Assembly (NCBI GenBank): GCA_964354135.1 | Contig: CAYGZA010000130.1 | Location: 1-16,406, forward strand | Length of the DNA stretch: 16,406 bases | DNA from: CAYGZA01 sp964354135 | GTDB taxonomy: Bacteria; Planctomycetota; Planctomycetia; Pirellulales; Thermoguttaceae | Direction of reading: 5' to 3' | Shown here: positions 5,749-12,713 of the stretch, one piece after another | Numbering within the stretch: position 1 is the stretch's first letter | How the letters are laid out: every line of letters starts with the position of its first letter | Made by a program: the position numbers and the translations under genes | The notes under the pieces: generated by a model | Database searches by the model: none | Told to the model about the DNA's origin: nothing | The model's input: only the letters and a program-made list of their open reading frames with translations

Positions 5749-7974
5749 CTAGTCGATCTCGGCCGAGGCGCGGAGACGGGCCGCCTCGCGCTCCCAGTGG
5801 AGGCCGGCCTGGGTGTGGATCTGGCTCCTCCACGTCTGCGCGCTGAGCGCCTCATCCAGGCCGGCCACGGCCCCGTAGGTGAACCAGGGCGAGACGAAGA
5901 ACGCCTCCGACAAGGTGCTCTCCATCGGCTTGTACTCGACGACGCGGACCACGTAGACCACCGTGCGCGGGTCGTTCTCGGCCAGGCCGATGCCTCCTTG
6001 CGGCAGCGAAAAGACCGACTCCATGAACTGGTTTCCGGCCCCGTCGATTCCCTTGACTTCGCTCAGCCGGGGAGGCTGCCGCGTCCACACCCCAGGGATC
6101 ATCCCGTAGGTGACCCAAGCGAACGGCTCCGGCGTAATCACCGTCCGGCCCGGCCGCTTGGCGACGAGTTCCTTCAACGGCTTGCCGGAGCTGCGGGCCG
6201 TGGCGGCCAGGTCTTCGGCTTCCTTGCGGGCGAGGTCGCGGGCCTGGAGTTCCTTCCACTTGCGGAGGACGAGATCGCGGGTTTCCTGCTCGCTCCAGTC
6301 GGGCTCTCGCTCCGGGCTGTCCCAGACCTTCCAGAACAAGTAGTGATTGTCGTTCTCGTCCACGGCCATGACCGGCTGGTAGAGGAGCAACTTCTCGAAT
6401 ACGTAGTCCACAAAGGCGATGCCGCCGACTTTGGACTTGCCGATGTCGAGCTGCGGGGCGTCGAACTGCGAGATCGCTCCCGTGCGATAGGCCCTCAGGC
6501 GATGCTCGTCGGCGATGGACTTCAGATCGAGAGGCGAGGGCTCGGGCTCCGACTTCTTGGTCTCATCGTCCAGCGAATCCCAAGCCATCCACCGCGTCTG
6601 GAACTGAACCATCCTGTCCTGCACCTGGGCGAGAACGTCCTTCACCTTCCCTTCGGCCTTTTGGCGGGCGAGGGACTCGCGGATTTGCTCTTTGACTTTC
6701 TCCAGCGGGATGTGTTTGGGGGGCGGCGGGGTTTTGGGCGCAGCCTGATCGGTCTTCGGCGCCGCTTGATCGCTCTTTGGCGCGGCCTTCTTCTCCTGGT
6801 AGGAGACCAGCCGGAAGGACGTGCTACGCTGCGGCGTCGCGGAAGAAGCCTTCGGAGCGCCTGCGTCGGCGGGCTTTCCCTTCTCCGCGTCGCCCTTGGG
6901 CGGCTCGCTCTTGGGAAGCGCGGCCTTGGCCGGCTCCTGCGTGGCCGGGTTCTGTTTGGGCGGCACTTGTTTGGGCACTAGGGTCTTGCCGGACTCGGCC
7001 TTGGGAGGCGCGGTCTTCGAGGCCCCCTCTATTCCTTTACCCGGCTCGCTCCCCTTCTTGGCTCCGCTGTCGGGCGCCTTCTCGGGGGAAAGCTCGAATT
7101 CCTTTTCTCTGAACAGGAAGTCCTTGCTTTGATCGTAATAGGCCTGGATGGCCTCATCGGTCACTGCGCGGAGATCGACGAAGCTCTTGGCCTCCGCCCT
7201 AAAGTACTCGACGTCGACGAGATGGGGCTTGCGGAAGCCCGGCTCCGGCGAGTTCGGGTTGGGGAGCCGCTTCTTGTGCTCCTCGAAGAACGCCTTCAGC
7301 TCCTTCTCGGGAGGATCGGCGACGTCCCTCGCGGATTCCGCCACCGGGATGGGCACGGCCTCGATCCGCGCAGTCCGCCTCAGACGCTGGAAGTAGTCCC
7401 ACCGCTGGGCCGGCGTAATGCCGTCCAGGCTGAGGTCGAGCATCTGGCGCAGCCGGATCGCCGACAGTTCATCCTTGAGGATCTCAAACAAGAGGGGCTG
7501 GGAAAGCCGCTGGTTTCGGAGAATCCCCTTGATCTCGCCGGCATCGACCTTCCCCTCGGTCAAGGCGGCCAGGAACTCGTTGACCGCGGCGTCGCTGATG
7601 CGGAGCCCCATCTCGCGGGCCCGCTGGGTCAAGAGCCAGGTGTCGACGACCGCTTCCTCGCTGGCCGGGCCAATTGCCGCGAAGATTTGCTCCCAGTGCA
7701 TCAACGACCGGCCGCCCTGGAGTTGCGCCAGTCGCTGGAGTTGGTACAGAAATCCCGTTAGCGTTCGGCGCCGCCACAGCAACATGCTGAGGTCGTGTTC
7801 GCGGAGGTTGCCGTAGCCGGCAGTGGTCACCACAAACGGGTCTTTGGGCCCGCCTCTGGTGGGGATAAGGTCCATAATCGTCGGTATGAAGACAAAGGAT
7901 AGCACGGTCAGGATGGTCAGCACTGCCAGCCATTGCTTCCGGTTTTTGCGGAACGATCTGAGGAACTTCGCCAT
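5749..7974 (-). CDS. SurA/PpiD-like envelope chaperone (peptidyl-prolyl isomerase family), membrane-anchored
   Basis: This 741-residue protein has a short basic cytoplasmic tail, one membrane segment (about 14-36) and a large periplasmic part. That is the topology of PpiD. Residues about 55-235 (helical, W-L-L-T-Q-R-A-R-E-M-G-L-x-I-S-D-x-x-V) match the SurA/PpiD N-terminal chaperone region. After D-E-A-I-Q-A-Y-Y (273-280) comes a Lys/Pro/Ala/Glu-rich disordered insert (about 296-420), which includes the near-repeats P-K-S-D-Q-A-A and P-K-T-D-Q-A-A. The region H-I-P-L-E-K-V-K-E-Q-I-R-E-S-L (421-435) is the typical element after a parvulin domain, but a recognisable parvulin catalytic core is absent. 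It may act as a chaperone without isomerase activity. The ATG at 7974 is preferred over an adjacent TTG at 7977; AAGGG lies about 8 bases upstream. Confidence 0.85.
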   Translation of the reverse strand: MAKFLRSFRKNRKQWLAVLTILTVLSFVFIPTIMDLIPTRGGPKDPFVVTTAGYGNLREHDLSMLLWRRRTLTGFLYQLQRLAQLQGGRSLMHWEQIFAAIGPASEEAVVDTWLLTQRAREMGLRISDAAVNEFLAALTEGKVDAGEIKGILRNQRLSQPLLFEILKDELSAIRLRQMLDLSLDGITPAQRWDYFQRLRRTARIEAVPIPVAESARDVADPPEKELKAFFEEHKKRLPNPNSPEPGFRKPHLVDVEYFRAEAKSFVDLRAVTDEAIQAYYDQSKDFLFREKEFELSPEKAPDSGAKKGSEPGKGIEGASKTAPPKAESGKTLVPKQVPPKQNPATQEPAKAALPKSEPPKGDAEKGKPADAGAPKASSATPQRSTSFRLVSYQEKKAAPKSDQAAPKTDQAAPKTPPPPKHIPLEKVKEQIRESLARQKAEGKVKDVLAQVQDRMVQFQTRWMAWDSLDDETKKSEPEPSPLDLKSIADEHRLRAYRTGAISQFDAPQLDIGKSKVGGIAFVDYVFEKLLLYQPVMAVDENDNHYLFWKVWDSPEREPDWSEQETRDLVLRKWKELQARDLARKEAEDLAATARSSGKPLKELVAKRPGRTVITPEPFAWVTYGMIPGVWTRQPPRLSEVKGIDGAGNQFMESVFSLPQGGIGLAENDPRTVVYVVRVVEYKPMESTLSEAFFVSPWFTYGAVAGLDEALSAQTWRSQIHTQAGLHWEREAARLRASAEID

Positions 7975-8018
7975 CAACTATTCCCTTCTCGGGAGGGGTT
8001 TCTATCGCTGAATTCGGC

Positions 8019-8048
8019 TTGACAAGCCCGCCGCAGGAGGATTATGAG
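8019..8048 (+). promoter_or_regulatory. Candidate forward promoter with perfect -35 box
   Basis: TTGACA (8019-8024) is followed after 18 bases by TATGAG (8043-8048), matching 6/6 and 4/6 consensus positions. The -35 is embedded in a palindrome GGCTT-GAC-AAGCC (8016-8028). If used, RNA would start near 8055 and give topA a leader of about 280 bases. Confidence 0.4.
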
Positions 8049-8313
8049 TGTCGCTTCGGCCCTCCCCACGGAACCCGGAGATTTTAGGTGGGATCGTCGT
8101 AAATGCAATCCCAAAAAGGGGGTCCGAAAAGTGGTGAGCCTCCGGGGTCTATCCGTTTGGGGGAAGATTAGAAAACTCCTTTGTGGGGCTTCGACTGTGG
8201 ATTACAATTCCGTGTCCGGCCCGTCGAGGCTGCAATCGGAGGGCGACAGGGATTGGTTTGGCGGCTGGCTGCTGGGCGGCGTCGTGGAGCGATCGCCGTT
8301 ACATTTCTCCTAG
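8044..8313 (+). CDS. Doubtful small hypothetical ORF ahead of topA
   Basis: An 89-codon reading frame starts with ATG three bases after AGGAGG, an unusually short spacing. It ends 23 bases before topA. The predicted product is basic, has no recognisable domain, signal peptide or clear membrane segment, and its third codon positions look less GC-rich than in neighbouring genes. If the promoter at 8019-8048 is real, its start codon would lie inside the -10 region and could not be translated. I consider it more likely non-coding leader DNA. Confidence 0.2.
   Translation: MSVASALPTEPGDFRWDRRKCNPKKGVRKVVSLRGLSVWGKIRKLLCGASTVDYNSVSGPSRLQSEGDRDWFGGWLLGGVVERSPLHFS
8181..8208 (+). promoter_or_regulatory. 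Candidate proximal topA promoter
   Basis: TTGTGG (8181-8186), a 16-base spacer, then TACAAT (8203-8208; 5/6 match) would start RNA near 8215, about 120 bases ahead of the topA ATG. The -35 is weak, so the call rests mainly on the -10 and the position. Confidence 0.4.
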
Positions 8314-8336
8314 TCTCACTGTTTTAGCGACCGCAG

Positions 8337-11117
8337 ATGCCCAAGAAAGCGACACCCCGGGAAGGCACTTCGTTGGTGATCGTCGAATCGCCGGCCAAGG
8401 CGCGGACGATCGGTCGGCTGCTCGGCCAGGGTTATACCATCGAAGCCAGTATCGGGCACGTCCGAGACCTCCCGCAAGGGGCCAAAGAAATCCCGGAGCA
8501 GTATAAGAAAGAGGACTGGGCGTATCTGGGCGTGAACGTCCACCAGGGGTTCAAGCCCGTCTACATCATTCCGCGGGAAAAGCTCAAGCAAGTCCGAAAG
8601 CTGAAGGAGATGCTCCGGGGCGCCAAGGAGGTGTACCTGGCGACGGACGAAGACCGCGAAGGGGAGGCGATTAGCTGGCACCTGTGCGAGGTCCTCAAGC
8701 CCCGGGTGCCGGTCCACCGGCTGGTCTTCCACGAGATCACCAAGGAGGCGATCCTCGAAGCCCTGGCCAGCCCGCGGGAGATCGACCAGGACCTGGTCCG
8801 CGCCCAGGAGGCGCGGCGGATTCTCGACCGGCTGTACGGATACGAAGTGTCGCCGCTTTTGTGGCGGAAGGTGCGGCCGAAGCTCTCGGCCGGCCGGGTG
8901 CAGAGCGTGGCGGTCCGCTTGATCGTCGAGCGGGAACGGCAGCGGATGGCCTTTGTGGCCGCCGGGTTTTGGGACCTGACAGGGACCTTTGCCAATGCCG
9001 CGGGGGAGACGTTCAAGGCGGAGCTGGTCTCCGTCGCGGGCCGGAAGATCCCGTCCAGCCGGGATTTCGACCCGGCCACCGGGCGACTGAAGGACCCCGA
9101 GCTATTGCTTCTGGACGAGCAGCAGGCCAACCAGTTGGTCCAGCGGATCCGCGATGCCGAGTGCCGCGTGGCGGAGTTGGAGGACCGGCCCTACACGTCG
9201 CGCCCGTATCCGCCGTTTACCACGAGCACGCTGCAGCAGGAGGCCAACCGGAAGTTCGGCTTCACGGCCCGGCGGACCATGGAGCTTGCGCAGAACCTCT
9301 ATGAGACCGGGCACATCACCTACATGCGGACCGATTCGACGACGTTGGCGTCGGTGGCGATCCAGTCGGCCCGCGACCTGATCGCGCATCAATACGGCCG
9401 CGAGTACCTGCCGGAAGAGCCTCGCCTCTACCGGACGAAGGTGAGAAACGCCCAAGAGGCGCACGAGGCGATTCGCCCGGCGGGCCATCCCTTCGACCTG
9501 CCCGAGGCCATGCGGCGGAAGCTCTCCGGCGACGCCTTCAGGCTGTACGACCTGATCTGGAAGCGGACGATCGCCAGCCAAATGGCGGACGCCCGGGGAC
9601 GCCGGGTGGCGATTACCGTGGCTCTGGGCGACGCCGCGTTCCAGGTGAGCGGGACGCGACTGGAGTTTCCCGGCTACCTGCGGGCCTACGTGGAAGGATC
9701 GGACGACCCGCAAGGCGAGCTGGGCGACCGGGAGACCGTACTGCCTGCGATGAGCGTCGGGGAGCGGCTCGCTTTGCGCGCGCTGGAAGCGAAAGGGCAT
9801 ACCACCCAGCCGCCCAACCGCTACAGCGAGGCGTCGCTGACGCGGACGCTCGAAGAGCTGGGGATCGGCCGGCCGAGCACCTACGCCGCGATCCTCGAGA
9901 CGATTCTCCACCGCAAGTACGTGTTCAAGCGGGGCGGGGCCCTGGTGCCGACGTGGGTCGCCTTCGCCGTCTGCCAGTTGTTGGAGGACCACCTGCCCGA
10001 TCTGGTCGACTACCGTTTCACCGCCGAAATGGAGGACGAGCTCGACGCGATCAGCCGGGGCGAGCTGGAGCACGTGGAGTACTTGAAGTCGTTCTACTTC
10101 GGCAACGCCTATCCCGGACTCAAGCAGCAGTTGGCCAGCAAGGTCGACGAGATCAATGCCCGCGACGTGAGCCGCATCTTCCTCGGCAAGCCGGAAGGGC
10201 GAGGTCCGGAAGCGGCCGAGGTGTACGTGCGCGTGGGGCGCTTCGGCCCGTTCGTCGAACAAGGAGATCGCCGGGCGAGCGTCCGGGAGGACGCGGCCCC
10301 GGACGAGATCACCCTGCCGGTGGCCCTCGAGATGCTCAAGCAGGCCGAGCAGGCGGAAGAGCCTTTGGGGTATTGTCCCCAGACAGGAAAGCCGGTGTTT
10401 CTCAAAGTGGGCCGGTTCGGGCCGTACGTTCAGCGGGGCTCGCCGGACGGCGAGGAAAAGCCCCAAAACGCTTCCTTGCTCAGGGGCATGCGGCGGGAAG
10501 ACGTGACCCTTGAGGTGGCCCTGAAGCTCCTCTCCTTGCCGCGCCAGTTGGGCGCTCACCCCGCAAGCGGTGAGCCGGTGGTAGCGCAGAACGGGCGTTT
10601 CGGCCCGTACGTGAAGTGCGGGGACGAGACCCGGTCCCTGCCGGCCGAACTATCGCCGTTGGACGTTGCCCTGGAGCAGGCCCTCCAAGTGCTCGCGCAA
10701 CCTAAAAGAGGGCGCCGCACGAGCCGCAAGGACCTGATCCGCACCTTCGATCCTTCGCCGGTGACCGGCCAGCCCGTGCAGCTTTGGGCCGGGCGCTACG
10801 GCCCCTATGTGACCGACGGAACGACCAATGCCTCAATTCCGCGGGGGTCGTTGTCGGAGGAAATCACTTTCGAGAAGGCCCTGGAGTTGTTGGCCGACCG
10901 GGCCGCCAGGGGGCCGTCCAAGAGGAGCTTGCGCCGGCGGGCGGCGCCCAAGGCCGCCGCTCTGAAAGTCGTCAAGAAGGCGGCCCGGCGAAAGGCGGCC
11001 AAGAAGAAAGCCGCCAAGAAGAAGCCTGCGAAGAAGAAACCGGCCGCGAAGAAGGCCGCGATCGAACCGCAGACGGGCCGGCCCGCGGTCGAAGGGCCGC
11101 CCGCTTCGGCCGAGTAA
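8337..11117 (+). CDS. topA: DNA topoisomerase I (type IA)
   Basis: This 926-residue enzyme relaxes negative supercoils by transient single-strand cleavage. The Toprim domain shows V-I-V-E17-S-P-A-K-A and the acidic triad in T-D104-E-D106-R-E108-G-E. The active-site tyrosine is Y329 in I-T-Y-M-R-T-D-S. Further family motifs are A-H-E-A-I-R-P (375-381), E-L-G-I-G-R-P-S-T-Y (507-516) and F-T-A-E-M-E-D-E-L-D (561-570). The C-terminus has no Cys4 zinc fingers. Instead it has four repeats built on G-R-F/Y-G-P (near 634, 692, 753, 819), the Toprim C-terminal repeat type, and then a Lys/Ala-rich tail (about 862-908) resembling histone H1 or actinobacterial TopA tails, which aid DNA binding and processivity. 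The ATG at 8337 lacks a clear Shine-Dalgarno sequence, but Toprim starts only 12 residues in, so the start is secure. The gene is convergent with acpS. Confidence 0.97.
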   Translation: MPKKATPREGTSLVIVESPAKARTIGRLLGQGYTIEASIGHVRDLPQGAKEIPEQYKKEDWAYLGVNVHQGFKPVYIIPREKLKQVRKLKEMLRGAKEVYLATDEDREGEAISWHLCEVLKPRVPVHRLVFHEITKEAILEALASPREIDQDLVRAQEARRILDRLYGYEVSPLLWRKVRPKLSAGRVQSVAVRLIVERERQRMAFVAAGFWDLTGTFANAAGETFKAELVSVAGRKIPSSRDFDPATGRLKDPELLLLDEQQANQLVQRIRDAECRVAELEDRPYTSRPYPPFTTSTLQQEANRKFGFTARRTMELAQNLYETGHITYMRTDSTTLASVAIQSARDLIAHQYGREYLPEEPRLYRTKVRNAQEAHEAIRPAGHPFDLPEAMRRKLSGDAFRLYDLIWKRTIASQMADARGRRVAITVALGDAAFQVSGTRLEFPGYLRAYVEGSDDPQGELGDRETVLPAMSVGERLALRALEAKGHTTQPPNRYSEASLTRTLEELGIGRPSTYAAILETILHRKYVFKRGGALVPTWVAFAVCQLLEDHLPDLVDYRFTAEMEDELDAISRGELEHVEYLKSFYFGNAYPGLKQQLASKVDEINARDVSRIFLGKPEGRGPEAAEVYVRVGRFGPFVEQGDRRASVREDAAPDEITLPVALEMLKQAEQAEEPLGYCPQTGKPVFLKVGRFGPYVQRGSPDGEEKPQNASLLRGMRREDVTLEVALKLLSLPRQLGAHPASGEPVVAQNGRFGPYVKCGDETRSLPAELSPLDVALEQALQVLAQPKRGRRTSRKDLIRTFDPSPVTGQPVQLWAGRYGPYVTDGTTNASIPRGSLSEEITFEKALELLADRAARGPSKRSLRRRAAPKAAALKVVKKAARRKAAKKKAAKKKPAKKKPAAKKAAIEPQTGRPAVEGPPASAE

Positions 11118-11145
11118 GCGGGGGCGACTGCCGAAGGGCGCTTAC

Positions 11146-11571
11146 CTATTCCGCCTCTGTGCCGGTCCTGCCGGCGTTCTCATCCTTCGGGCCGCCTTCG
11201 GCAATCGCGCACGCCATGGCGTGCGAGCGGCAGTGGGAGATGGAGATCAGCATATTGGCGATGCCGAGCTGACGTGCGGCCTCGCGGGCGCCGCCGCGGA
11301 GGATGACGACCGGCCGGCCGCCGGGCTCGTTGCGGACCTCGATGTCCTGCCAACTGATGCCGCGCCGCCAGCCCGTGCCGAGGGCCTTCATCACGGCTTC
11401 CTTGGCGGCCCAGCGCCCGGTGAAGTGCTGCGTGGACTGCTTGCGGTTCTGGCAGTAGCGGGTCTCCTCCGGCGTGTACACTCGGTTGACGAACAGTTCC
11501 CCGTGCCGCTCGATCATCTGCGCGATCCGCAGGCATTCGGTGATGTCGGTGCCGATTCCGAGGATGGACAT
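11146..11571 (-). CDS. acpS: Holo-[acyl-carrier-protein] synthase
   Basis: This 141-residue cytoplasmic enzyme transfers 4'-phosphopantetheine from coenzyme A to a serine of apo-acyl carrier protein, activating it for fatty acid synthesis. AcpS hallmarks are clear: G-I-G-T-D9-I at the N-terminus, with the Mg2+-binding Asp; F-T-G-R-W-A-A-K-E58-A-V-M-K-A-L-G-T-G (50-67), with the second metal ligand Glu; and the I-S-I-S-H motif (109-113). The length is slightly above the usual 120-130 residues because of a short Gly/Glu/Thr-rich tail. No Shine-Dalgarno sequence is evident before the ATG, and the hairpin array begins only about 30 bases upstream. It is convergent with topA, whose stop lies 28 bases away. 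Confidence 0.96.
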   Translation of the reverse strand: MSILGIGTDITECLRIAQMIERHGELFVNRVYTPEETRYCQNRKQSTQHFTGRWAAKEAVMKALGTGWRRGISWQDIEVRNEPGGRPVVILRGGAREAARQLGIANMLISISHCRSHAMACAIAEGGPKDENAGRTGTEAE

Positions 11572-11600
11572 GGAACAGGGGTCAGGGGCTAAAGTTCAGA

Positions 11601-11748
11601 GCCGGGCTGTGTCAGCCCGGTCAGGGGTCAGGGCCGGGCTGTGTCAGCCCGGTCAGGGTCCAGGGCCGGGCTGTGTCAGCCCGGTCAGGGGTCAGGGCCG
11701 GGCTGTGTCAGCCCGGTCAGGGTCCAGGGCCGGGCTGTGTCGGCCGTC
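11601..11748. repeat. 32-bp tandem repeat array of perfect hairpins
   Basis: Four complete 32-base units start at 11601, 11633, 11665 and 11697, and a diverged partial fifth starts at 11729. Each full unit contains CCGGGCTG-TGT-CAGCCCGG, an 8-bp stem with a 3-base loop (11602-11620, 11634-11652, 11666-11684, 11698-11716). The tails alternate: units 1 and 3 end in TCAGGGGTCAGG, units 2 and 4 in TCAGGGTCCAGG. So 11601-11664 equals 11665-11728 exactly, which points to a recent 64-bp duplication. There are no unique spacers, so it is not a CRISPR array. It separates acpS from the upstream co-directional gene. Confidence 0.95.
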
Positions 11749-12577
11749 CTTCCTCCGTCATCGCCGGTCGGTCGAGGATTGCCTGGACTTCGTTCCGCTG
11801 GGGCACGTCGAGCCAGATCAGCCCGGAGGAGAAATCGCCCTCCGGCTGGTCCAAGGATAACGTGAAGCCTGTCGGGCCGCACCCGCTCGGGCAATCGCAC
11901 AGCCGATAGCGGGCGGAACGCAGGTTCTCGGCCACGGGCAGGTCGATAGCCGCCGCCAGCCGGCGTGCCAGAGCGGGCTCGATCCGGCCGCTCCGGATGG
12001 TGCGGTACCAGCTTCGGCAACGGTTGCAGTACGGCAGCCGGGCCGTGGCCATCACTAAGAGCAGTGCGGGAGCGTACACGCACAAGGCATCCACGCCCCA
12101 AACGAGCCAGGCCCAGGCGTCTCGGGCGGGCCACTTGCCGATAGGCAGCCCCTTGGCCGCACTCCATCGCATGAATTCCCAGAAGTCCGGCGGCGGCAAT
12201 TCCTCGGGTAGCGCCAACCGCTTGAGCGCCGCTTTGGGATCCCGGCTCATCCGCCACTCGATGCGCTCAAAGTGGACGTAGTGCTGCCCCAAAGCAGTCA
12301 ACGTGGCGGCCAAGAGGACGCCCAAGAGGATCGTTGGGCGATGGCCGACGCGGCAGACGCGCATCAGGATCACCGCCACTCCCCCCAGCACGATTCCCAC
12401 GATCAGAGGAAACACGAGAAACGGGTCCGAATAGCCGCGGGCCACGTCGGCAGCCCAGGCGACCAGGGCGCCCAACGCCCCACACACCGGCAGCCAACAG
12501 GCCAACGGCGCCCAGGAAAAACGGCCCGGTTGGGGCTCCTCGATCAGAGGTGCATCCTGGTGGAGCGACTCATCCAT
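11717..12577 (-). CDS. Four-TM membrane protein with cysteine-rich C-terminal domain, unknown function
   Basis: This 286-residue protein has predicted membrane segments near 23-45, 52-72, 82-98 and 154-178. It then has a soluble C-terminal domain with C184-x-x-C187 and C227-x-C229-x3-C233, which could form a zinc or iron site. I recognise no named family; the cysteine spacing is the only functional hint. The last residues (about 277-286, rich in Pro/Gly) and the stop codon are encoded by the hairpin repeat array, so the native C-terminus may have been altered by repeat invasion. It is preceded by no clear Shine-Dalgarno sequence. It lies 136 bases downstream of the histidine kinase and upstream of acpS, all in the same direction, but the gaps argue against tight operon coupling. 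Confidence 0.8.
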   Translation of the reverse strand: MDESLHQDAPLIEEPQPGRFSWAPLACWLPVCGALGALVAWAADVARGYSDPFLVFPLIVGIVLGGVAVILMRVCRVGHRPTILLGVLLAATLTALGQHYVHFERIEWRMSRDPKAALKRLALPEELPPPDFWEFMRWSAAKGLPIGKWPARDAWAWLVWGVDALCVYAPALLLVMATARLPYCNRCRSWYRTIRSGRIEPALARRLAAAIDLPVAENLRSARYRLCDCPSGCGPTGFTLSLDQPEGDFSSGLIWLDVPQRNEVQAILDRPAMTEEGRPTQPGPGP

Positions 12578-12713
12578 ACCGCTATGCTAGCCGACCCGGG
12601 GGGAATTGGCGACAGCATTTCTCGTTCACGCCGGCCGGCTTGCCGCCAACTCGGCATCCGCTCCGGCACAGCGATCCCGCGGCGCCGTCGGCACGGCCGG
12701 ACTCTCCTGCAGG

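Larger units (their letters stand above)
7975..8336. other. Divergent intergenic region between the SurA/PpiD-like gene and topA
   Basis: This 362-base gap carries promoter candidates for both sides and no RNA gene that I recognise. A weak inverted repeat GGGAT/ATCCC (about 8090-8112) lies in the middle. There is a possible 89-codon reading frame (8044-8313, listed separately at low confidence). topA itself has no clear Shine-Dalgarno sequence directly upstream. Confidence 0.55.

Noticed and set aside
5704..6981. Forward 425-codon frame opposite the SurA/PpiD-like gene
   Set aside because: It is a shadow frame. The reverse frame has the membrane anchor and SurA/PpiD-like features, and this one has none.
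9102..10559. Reverse-strand 485-codon frame inside topA
   Set aside because: The forward frame carries all type IA topoisomerase motifs across this stretch. The reverse frame shows no recognisable domain.
11601..11748. CRISPR array
   Set aside because: The 32-bp units are directly contiguous, with no unique spacers and no cas genes nearby.
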